Source: Bacteroidota bacterium (lineage in GTDB: Bacteria > Bacteroidota > Bacteroidia > AKYH767-A > 2013-40CM-41-45). From it: a DNA stretch of 64,000 nt. The notes beneath the pieces were generated by a model. That model did not search any database. It saw nothing but the letters and a program-made list of their open reading frames with translations, and was not told the origin of the DNA. The position numbers were made by a program, and so were the translations under genes. This document shows positions 56,963 to 64,000 of the stretch, in pieces. The stretch spans positions 62,001 to 126,000 of the forward strand of contig JADKIH010000011.1 in assembly GCA_016721305.1 (NCBI GenBank), given 5' to 3'. Positions within the stretch are counted from its first letter, which is position 1. Each line of letters opens with the position of its first letter.

Positions 56963-57677
56963 ATGCACCTCACCTCCTGGAACTGCCAAGGCGCCTTCCG
57001 TAAAAAAGCAGAAGCTATTCTGAAAGGGAAGCCGGATATACTGGTCGTGCAGGAATGTGAGCATACCGACAAAGTAAGTTTCGCGAAAAGCAAAAGGCAA
57101 CCGACGGATGCGCTTTGGTTTGGAGAGAATGAGCATAAGGGGCTTGGTGTTTTTTCGTTTGGCGATTATCGCTTGCGGGTTTTGGAAGAACATAACAGCC
57201 GCGATCAAACTCATTACACCGATTGCCGTTACGGGCGGAGAAATTGATTTTACCTTATTCGCCGTCTGGGCCAATAACAAGAACGATCCCGACGGACAGT
57301 ATGTAGAACAGGTCTGGAAGGCGATACATCAGTACGATCATCTCCTCGGCGCCGGACCTGTAGTTTTAATCGGCGACTTCAACAGCAATACCATTTGGGA
57401 TCGGCCGCGAAGAGTGGGCAATCACTCTGCCGTTGTAGCGAAGCTGGCGGAGAAAAATATTTCGAGCGTTTACCACCGCCATCACAATCAAGAACACGGC
57501 AAAGAAAAACATCCGACGTTTTTTCTGTATCGCGATAAAGCGAAGCCGTATCATTTGGATTATTGTTTTGTGTCGGAGGAGCTTTATGGGCGGTTGGAGA
57601 AATTTGAGATTGGGCGGTTTAGGAAGTGGATTGAGTTTAGTGATCATCTGCCTTTGTCGGTAGTCTTTAGTTCTTAG
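56963..57677 (+). CDS. Endonuclease/exonuclease/phosphatase family protein, one frameshift
   Basis: Begins MHLTSWNCQGAFRKKAEAIL with DILVVQECE (metal-binding Glu). The first frame is lost near 57195 after GDYRLRVLEEHN; the second continues AIKLITPIAVTGGEIDFTLF with the motifs VVLIGDFNSNTIWD (GDFN), then LDYCFVSEELYG and SDHLPLSVVF (SDH), the catalytic His. About 238 residues when joined. A metal-dependent phosphodiesterase fold; DNA, RNA or lipid substrate not known. Confidence 0.82.
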
Positions 57678-57998
57678 TTTTTAGTAGAGCAACCTGCTCG
57701 GCATTTAATTCACCGATTGATACGATAGTGAGGGGGTTCTCATTTCGCCGATTGCGGGCAGGATGAAAAATTGATTTTTCGTTGTTTGCGGTTGGGCTAA
57801 TAATTAGTTGTTCAGAACAAGTCCTGTAATGCTATTTTGATCAAAATTCCATTAAAAACACAGCATTACTCAACTGCTTTGCTTTAGTGAAGCACCTTAG
57901 ATCACAAATACTGAATATACACCTTTAAGGGTATTGAAGCCTAGTAAACATAGAAACACCTTTACACGACACTAACCCATTTAACTAAATCACAAAAA
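57678..57998. other. Intergenic gap without recognised features
   Basis: A 321-base gap. I see no gene, no tandem array, and no strong hairpin. It must hold the promoter of the secreted protein at 57999, but no exact TAnnTTTG box was found. Confidence 0.5.
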
Positions 57999-59781
57999 AT
58001 GAGAAAATTATTACTACTAAACACAATTGCAGCCCTAATTTTATTTGCAACAAACACTTTTGCACAAGCGCTCGTTACGGATTCGCTTTTTGGCAATAAT
58101 GGACAGATAAGCACCGTAATTTCGGGTAATTCTACAATCAAAAGGATTTTACAGCAACCGGATAACAAAACAATACTTTGTGGCGAAAATAGTGATGCTA
58201 ATTGCAATTGCTCCTATAACTATATGGTGAGAGTTGACGCATGTGGCCAGATTGACTCCTCTTTCGGAACTAATGGTGTTGTGCATCATACTTTTGATCA
58301 GCGAAACATTAGTGCTTATTATGAATTGCAAGCTGATGGTAAAATTCTCGTTTCCGGTGTTCAGTCTGATGGGAATGCGGGCTCGCAGCAATTTCCTTTT
58401 ATAGCCCGGTATAACAGCGATGGCTCAGTGGATTCAACATTCGGCACTTATGGCACTAACAAGATTAGTAATTTAGGACCGGGAGTATTTTCTTCCATTT
58501 TCTTAATGGATGAAGGCAAAATTCTCTGCACAGGCAGCCCGAATTTCGGATCGAACTTAATCATGCGTTTCGATTCTACAGGGGCAGTTGATAATTCTTT
58601 TGGAACGAATGGCGTGGTTCAACATTCGATTCCACCCGGTGTCAATTTTTTCTACGATTTTAAAAGCGTAATGCGCAGCGACGGAAAAATTGTTTCTGTT
58701 GCTCCTACATTTCTTGGCAGTAATAATGATAAAAATGTAGTACTAAGTTGCTTTGATACACTAGGTGTTCTTGACACAACATTTGGAACTAACGGCTATT
58801 ACATTGATTACAATTTTGTAATCGGTGCGGATCGGGAAGTTGTACTGCAAAGTGATGACAAGGTTATTGTTGCCCAACAAAATCTCAATGAAACTGAAAT
58901 TAGAGTTGCCCGATACAACACCAACGGTAGCATCGACTCCACGTATGGCACAAATGGATACATTATCATTGGCGCATCAAGCTTCCCGGCCCGGATTAAA
59001 TACCTAAGCAAGTTTAACGACGACAAAATTTTAGTCGGTTATCAGGAAAGCGGAATACCGCCTGATTTCAAAAAGTATGATACCAATGGAATTCTTGATA
59101 CTGACTTTTCATTAAACGGCGGCAATACTTTTCAGTTTGCAAATGCTGATTTAGCAAATAGAGCAATTTCTTATGCCAATGATGAGCTCCTTATGGGTGG
59201 CAGTCAATTTGGATTTTCAATGACGCGCTTCGTATTAAACTCGACCGTACCGCACATTACTCAAACCGACTCTATTTTAAATTCCAATGTATCAGCTGCC
59301 GGAGCAACCTTTCAATGGTACCTCAACGGAGCTCTAATTAGCGGCGCAACTGACAGTGTTTACATAGCTACACTTTCCGGAACGTATATGGTAGAAGCAA
59401 CCAACGCTTGGGGATGCGTATCAAGCGACTCGACAATTTTTATCAATACGGGAATTGCAACTACAAATGGCATGGATGGTATTTCCATTTATCCGAATCC
59501 CGTAAACGAAACGCTTAACATAGCAATGCCGGCATCAACAAATCAAACAGAATATTTCATCACAGATGCTGTTGGCAAAATTGTATTAAGCGGAAAATTC
59601 ACCGGAGCACATAATTCAGTTGATATGCATTCATTGTCACCGGGAATTTACTTTTTTGAAAACAATTTTATCGCAAACGAATAGCATTGTTAAAATAGTG
59701 AAGACTAACACAACCCATCTCAGAGCATTTTTTATTCCCGATGGAATAAACAATGCTTTCGGAAATTGCCTGGCGCAATAA
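57999..59781 (+). CDS. Secreted delta-60 repeat (DUF5122) propeller protein with T9SS domain, one frameshift
   Basis: Signal peptide (KLLLLNTIAALILFATNTFAQ), then about seven delta-60/DUF5122 units with the core GSVDSTFGTYG (QIDSSFGTNG, AVDNSFGTNG, VLDTTFGTNG, SIDSTYGTNG). An Ig-like piece (ATFQWYLNGALISGATDSVY) leads to a type A T9SS domain (ISIYPNPVNETLNIAMP, FITDAVGKIVLSG, SLSPGIYF). The frame ends at 59684 after FENNFIANE; removing one T from the T6 run at 59651-59656 gives FLKTILSQTNSIVKIVK, the usual end, and a stop at 59779. About 594 residues. Surface-secreted; function unknown. Confidence 0.85.
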
Positions 59782-59835
59782 GCGACGAAAAAACAGGCAA
59801 AGTTCTCGTGAGGGGTGTTTGACACCAATACGTAA

Positions 59836-59880
59836 AAAACGCCTGTCATTCGCTGTGGGGAATGACAGGCGTTTTGTTTT
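59836..59880 (+). terminator. Long perfect terminator hairpin
   Basis: 16-bp perfect stem AAAACGCCTGTCATTC / GAATGACAGGCGTTTT, 8-base loop, T-rich tail. It follows the delta-60 protein. Its TCATTCG...GAATGA core resembles the palindromes that follow, so it may be one of them reused. Confidence 0.85.
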
Positions 59881-59984
59881 TACAAAGTGCCGTTCGTTAA
59901 AATTGGCACAACGATATATCTTTTTCTAATTTAAAAACAAAAATATTGCACCTGTTTAGGGCGTCACTAATAACAAGCGAGGTT

Positions 59985-60800
59985 CGCCGTGGCGAATGAC
60001 AAACGTCGATTTAAAGACAGGTGTCGTTCATCAAATTGACATAACGACAAATCTTGTTTCAATGCAACATCAAAAGTATTGCAATCTCTAGCGTCGTCAC
60101 TTAAAACCTACTGGGTCCCCAAGGGGATGACGTGTGTGTTTTTGGTAGTGGTGTCGTTCATCCCGCAGAACAACTTACATTTTCCATAGTCAACTTACTG
60201 CGCTGCGGGATGAACGACAGTAAAGAACTAGCCACCGGCATCACCTTTAGCTGCAGCTGCAAAGGATTTTAGTTGCCGCAACTTAATTTCGTTGTTTCAA
60301 TTAAAGACCAAAAGCGTTGCAATCGATAGCGTCGTCACTTAAAACCTACGGGGTCCCCAGGGGGTGTTTGTAGGGGTCGTTCAAATACTTCTTTCAGCTG
60401 CGGGTGGGTCGGGAATGTCGTTCATCCCGCAGAACAACTAACTTCTTTCATCGTCACCCTGCTGCGCTGCGGGATGAACGACAGTAAAGAACTAGCCACC
60501 GGCATCACCTTTAGCTGCAGCTGCAAAAGATTTTAGTTGCCGCAACTACGTTTAGCTATTTCAAAGAAGCTTTTTTTGTCGTTCACCCCGCGGCGCTATT
60601 TAGTGACGATAAAATAGATGTGGTGATTCCGCGGGGTGAACGACATTTCTACCCAAACAAACGTACGTCATTCGCCGTGGCGAACCCCGTAGGTTATTAA
60701 TGACGACGTTATAAAAGAGCTAAATAAACTACAAAGAGGTTCCAATTAAAGATCAAAAGCACTGCAATCGCTAGCGTCGTCACTAATAACTAGCGAGGCC
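59985..60800. repeat. Cluster of REP-like palindromes in two ~240-bp direct repeats
   Basis: Three hairpins with 16-bp arms GTCGTTCATCCCGCAG (60153-60218, 60417-60482) or GTCGTTCACCCCGCGG (60578-60644) and ~34-bp loops. The first two lie in long direct repeats (about 60062-60280 and 60297-60545) sharing GCGTCGTCACTTAAAACCTA and GCCACCGGCATCACCTTTAG. A third partial copy is near 60745-60800. Shorter TTCGCCGTGGCGAA dyads occur at 59984 and 60667. No gene is visible in this 1.2-kb gap. Confidence 0.9.
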
Positions 60801-60967
60801 CTTTCAATATGGCAGCTAAAAATAACACTTCCATATTCCAACTCCATTTCCTTTCCGAAAGCGCAAAAAAAGCCCCGTTCCTCAAATCCACCTCAAAAAT
60901 GCCAGGTAACTATCGTCTAAAAACTATAGACTAAATTTCCTACCTTTCCTTCTCATATTCCCCCTCA

Positions 60968-62682
60968 ATGAAACGCATCCTCTTCCTCCTTCTCGCCCTG
61001 CCACTTTTCGGCTATGCGCAATTGTCTCACCAAATCTCTGAGCAGGAAAAACTTGCTATGCCTTCGTACTTGCAACAAGCTCGTACGGCCGGTATTACGA
61101 CGCCTCCGACTTCGAGAGTGAGGGCTTCGGCGGAGTGGGAAGAAATCGATTACTTAATGATCGCTTGGACTAGCTACCCGACGATCCTTCGTGAAATCGT
61201 TCGTGCGGCGCAGGCGGAAACGCAGGTGATTGTGGTTTGCTCGGATTCGAATACGGTGAAGACGGCGCTGACTTCGGCTTCGGTGCCGCTGACGAATGTG
61301 CATTATGTGATTGCTCCGTTTAATACTATTTGGTCGCGCGATTACGGACAGTGGAATGTGTACACAAACGATGTTGACTCGTTGGCTCTCATCGACTGGA
61401 TTTACAATCGCCCGCGACCGAGTGATGATACGGTGCCGACTTCGATTGAACGATTTACGGGACTTCCGATGTATCGTACTACTACTCCACCGTACGATTT
61501 AATTCATACGGGTGGAAATTTTATGTGTGATGGTTTTGGAACTGGATTCTCGTCGGATCTGATCATTGATGAGAATCCAAATCTAACGGAAGCGGAAATT
61601 GATACAATCATGTCGAAATTCATGGGGATCTCGCGTTACATCAAAATGACGGCGCTTCCGTACGATGTGATTCATCATATCGACATGCATATTAAATTGC
61701 TCGATGAAGAAACGTTGCTTGTAGGCGAATATCCTGCAGGTATTGCCGACGGTCCGCAGATCGAAGCAAACTTGCAGTATGTGCTTTCTAATTTCAATTC
61801 AGTATTCGGCACTCCGTACAAAGTAATTCGCATTCCAATGCCTCCGGATGCCGGTGGTGCATATCCGAATACAGGCGGTGATTATCGTACGTACACAAAT
61901 TCTGTTTTTGTAAACAAGACGATCATTCTCCCGACTTACGCTCAGCAATACGATACAACGGCAATTCGAATTTATCAAGAAGCATTCCCGGGATATACGA
62001 TCGCCGGCATCAATTGCAATTCCATTATTCCTTCGCTCGGTGCAATTCATTGCATCACGAAAGAAGTAGCTGCTGCTGATCCGTTGCTTATCTCTCATCA
62101 GCCATTACACGATACATACATTACGACCGGTTCATATCCTGTGACGGCGTTGATGAAACATCGTTCGGGTATTCAGTCGGCGACATTGTATTACAGAACG
62201 GATACGCTGCAACCGTATCAGTCGATTGCTATGACGTCGCTTAGCTCGGTGATCGATACGTGGGCGCTGCTATTCCTGCACAAGCTGCCGGAACGACGGT
62301 GTATTATTATGTCGAAGGAAATGCGGTGAGCGGAAAAACGCAGGTGCGACCGATTGCGGCTCCTGCGGGCTACTGGAAATTTAATGTGCTGTTAAATACG
62401 AGTATCACAACGCTCGCTGAGAACCATGCGAGTATTACAGCTGTTTATCCTAATCCTTCACGTGGCATCACGTGTATCGAAACTACTTTGCCGAATGAGG
62501 CGAAGGTTAGAGTGAGCGTGAAAAATATTTTAGGCGAAGTGGTGGAAGAAATTTTTAATGGTGTGGCTTCGGGGGATAAGAAGTTCTTTGCGAACACGAG
62601 TGATTATCCGGATGGGGTTTACTTTGTGCAGGTGGTTTATGGGGAGCAGGTGGTGAATCGGAAGTTTGTGGTGGGGTTTTAG
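60968..62682 (+). CDS. Secreted peptidylarginine deiminase-like protein with T9SS domain, one frameshift
   Basis: Signal peptide (KRILFLLLALPLFGYAQ), then a guanidino-modifying-enzyme domain of the PAD_porph family: WSRDYGQW (Asp125), GGNFMCDG, HHIDMH (His237, Asp239), TGGDYRTYTN and GAIHCITKE with the nucleophile Cys362. An Ig-like segment follows; the frame breaks near 62262 and continues AAGTTVYYYVEG to a type A T9SS domain (ITAVYPNPSRGITCIE, VKNILGEVVEE, DGVYFVQVVYGEQ). About 570 residues. The catalytic set matches Porphyromonas PPAD; agmatine deiminase is the alternative, but export and domain order favour the peptidylarginine type. Confidence 0.85.
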
Positions 62683-62693
62683 GTTTTTTTGTT

Positions 62694-62822
62694 TCCCGCA
62701 GAAGGCGCGGAAACTTCGCAGAAATCGCAGAAATGTCTTGTGGTCATCTTGTGGACCTTGTGTTCTCGTGGTGAAATTTTTTACCACAAGATCACAAGGG
62801 GCACGAGATGACCACGAGAAAC
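62694..62822. repeat. GCAGAAA units and CACAAG/CACGAG palindrome
   Basis: A CGCAGAAA-type array (62696-62733) is followed by an inverted pair of ~40-base arms (62735-62777 and 62781-62820) in CTTGTG and CACAAG/CACGAG units. It is a sister of 19535-19615 and ends two bases before the lipoprotein stop codon. Confidence 0.9.
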
Positions 62823-63226
62823 TAGAGCCTCTTCTTTCCTGTGACGGTGATGGTTTCTCCTGCGGTGACGGCGGGAGTAATACAGGTTTCGGCATCGAGA
62901 GCGAAGTGAACATTATCTTCGTCGGGGAATTGTCCTTTGTATTTGCTGCAATTGTCGAAAAGATTACCGTCTTTGTCGATCACTAATTCGAGCGTCGAAC
63001 TTGCGTCGTTATTCAGTTTTATTTTTCCGTCAGCTTCTACATAAACACGGCCGTAAAAAACTGTGGTGTTTGTTGTCACCGTTCCGGCTGAGTCTGTCAT
63101 CGAATAAATATTTGTGAAATCGTAATTGCCTAAATATTTGCTGCGAGAATCAAGGAAGCCCTTTTTACAGGAGAATGATGCAAGCGCAAGCAAGGCAATA
63201 ATGACGATGGAAGAAATCTTTTTCAT
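62822..63226 (-). CDS. Small lipoprotein, unknown function
   Basis: 134 residues with a lipoprotein signal (KKISSIVIIALLALASFSC). The mature part is beta-rich (KYLGNYDFTNIYSMTDSAGT, GKIKLNNDASSTLELVIDKD, ETITVTGKKRL), a pattern seen in small Bacteroidota lipoproteins with lipocalin-like folds. No family assigned. Its stop overlaps the end of a repeat element. Confidence 0.7.
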   Translation of the reverse strand: MKKISSIVIIALLALASFSCKKGFLDSRSKYLGNYDFTNIYSMTDSAGTVTTNTTVFYGRVYVEADGKIKLNNDASSTLELVIDKDGNLFDNCSKYKGQFPDEDNVHFALDAETCITPAVTAGETITVTGKKRL

Positions 63227-63284
63227 TCAATACAATTTGTGCGTAAAGATGCGAAAAAAAACGAGTGCTTTTTTGGATGAAAAA

Positions 63285-63480
63285 TGAGGCCGAGGTCGCC
63301 CCTACGGGGCTTTTCGGGGTAGGTGATTCCATTCTACAAACAGGGCGTCCCTACGGGACTGCGCTCTCCGTCAAAAGACAAATGGCATTTGTTAACTCCT
63401 CTCCTCTCAGAAGTGTTCACCGACTAACCGTTCACCGTTCACAAAACCGCTCCCAAGCAACCAAGCATCAAAGCAACTAA
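63285..63480. repeat. CCCTACGGG palindromes and GCAACCAA/GTTCACC short units
   Basis: GCCCCTACGGGGC and GTCCCTACGGGAC palindromes (63297-63309 and 63348-63360) followed by ACCGTTCACC and AAGCAACCAAGCA/AAGCAACTAAGCA units. No gene is seen in this 262-base gap. Confidence 0.7.
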
Positions 63481-63488
63481 GCAACCAC

Positions 63489-64000
63489 CTAAAACTGCCC
63501 CGCCACCTGCCGGATGACATCAATCCACTCTTCCTTCGCGCGGCTGGTGCCGAGGCGGACGATGATGAGATTCTTTTTGGGGAGGACGTAGATGTACTGT
63601 CCTAAGTGACCTACGCAGGCGAAGTCGCCTTGGGTTACTCCGATCCACCACTGGCGATTGTAAAAATCAGCGGCACCTTTGTCGGTGTTGGGTGAAGTGC
63701 TAAGCTCGACCCATTCGGAAGGAACAACTTGTGTTCCCTGCCAGTTGCCTTTGTTTAGGTAGAGGCGACCGAATTTGGCGAAGTCGCGGGCACGGGCGTT
63801 GATGCAACAAAAGGCTTTTTCGAGACCGTTATCTTTTCGATCGATGCTCCAGCTGGCATCGTATTCCATTTGCAACGGTATCCAGATTTTTTCATTCATG
63901 TACTCGGTCAGACTCTTGCCTGTTGCGCGCTCGATAATCAAGCCGAGTAATTCGGTATTCACGCTTTTGTAATCGAAGCCTTGCATCGGGTCTTTCTCTG
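63489..64000 (-). CDS. Serine hydrolase (beta-lactamase/class C family), 5' end missing
   Basis: The frame runs off the window end. It includes the Tyr-x-Asn-like motif YKSVNTELLGLIIERATGKS, then MNEKIWIPLQMEYDASWSID, NARARDFAKFGRLYLNKGNW and a late VGHLGQYIYVLPKKNLIIV, replacing the KTG strand with HLGQ as in many esterase-type members. The SxxK motif lies beyond the window. Likely periplasmic; a hydrolase of the EstB/penicillin-binding group rather than a true beta-lactamase. Confidence 0.85.
   Translation of the reverse strand, partial: EKDPMQGFDYKSVNTELLGLIIERATGKSLTEYMNEKIWIPLQMEYDASWSIDRKDNGLEKAFCCINARARDFAKFGRLYLNKGNWQGTQVVPSEWVELSTSPNTDKGAADFYNRQWWIGVTQGDFACVGHLGQYIYVLPKKNLIIVRLGTSRAKEEWIDVIRQVAGQF

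Overview
The window looks like a chromosomal segment of a member of the Bacteroidota. Supporting signs are proteins with type IX secretion (T9SS) sorting domains, one with a gliding-motility C-terminal domain, a carboxypeptidase-regulatory TonB receptor, two promoters matching the phylum -7 consensus TAnnTTTG, and the ribosomal order rplM-rpsI-rpsB-tsf-pyrH-frr. The genus cannot be told from the sequence alone. No integrase, transposase, rRNA, tRNA or CRISPR array was seen.

Layout. 0-5 kb: end of a family 2 glycosyltransferase, a SAM methyltransferase, then an H-NOX nitric-oxide sensor translationally coupled to a large hybrid histidine kinase. 5-13 kb: a small exported protein, a polyprenyl diphosphate synthase, a ~1,660-residue adhesin-like secreted protein and a radical SAM/SPASM enzyme. 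13-19 kb: a WD40 protein and, on the minus strand, the translation cluster rplM to frr. 19-24 kb: an epimerase-like protein, a DNA photolyase and a secreted propeller protein. 24-30 kb: a four-gene locus (usher-like barrel, PapD-like chaperone, two paralogous pilin-like secreted proteins) that resembles a chaperone-usher pilus system; it is the best candidate here for an undescribed system. 30-34 kb: a four-helix-bundle gene between inverted repeat arrays, kdsB, and a peroxide regulon (oxyR divergent from dps-ahpC-ahpD). 34-38 kb: TonB receptor, dprA and a SWIB protein with a histone-H1-like tail. 38-47 kb: MORN protein, propeller histidine kinase, response regulator, REC-HK-REC hybrid kinase, Hpt protein and membrane-anchored receiver, together a likely phosphorelay. 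47-50 kb: a methionine/glutamine aminotransferase and an omega-amidase. 50-55 kb: a visibly AT-richer island with a nucleotidyltransferase-DUF262 pair, an AAA ATPase-methyltransferase and a PLD-type nuclease, looking like a defence island. 55-64 kb: a metallopeptidase, an EEP-family hydrolase with a decayed partial copy at the island edge, two T9SS cargo proteins (one a peptidylarginine deiminase), a lipoprotein and a serine hydrolase cut by the window end.

Two window-wide properties matter. First, about twenty genes are broken by single-base indels, many at A or T homopolymers, including the essential frr, tsf and rpsI. This points to sequencing or consensus error, so broken genes are annotated at full length. 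Second, intergenic spaces hold arrays of 7- or 8-bp units in several families (AAGTAGT, GTTCAAA/G, GGGTTAC/GAGTTGC, AGCTAATC, CACGAG). They often form inverted pairs and often begin inside or directly at a stop codon.
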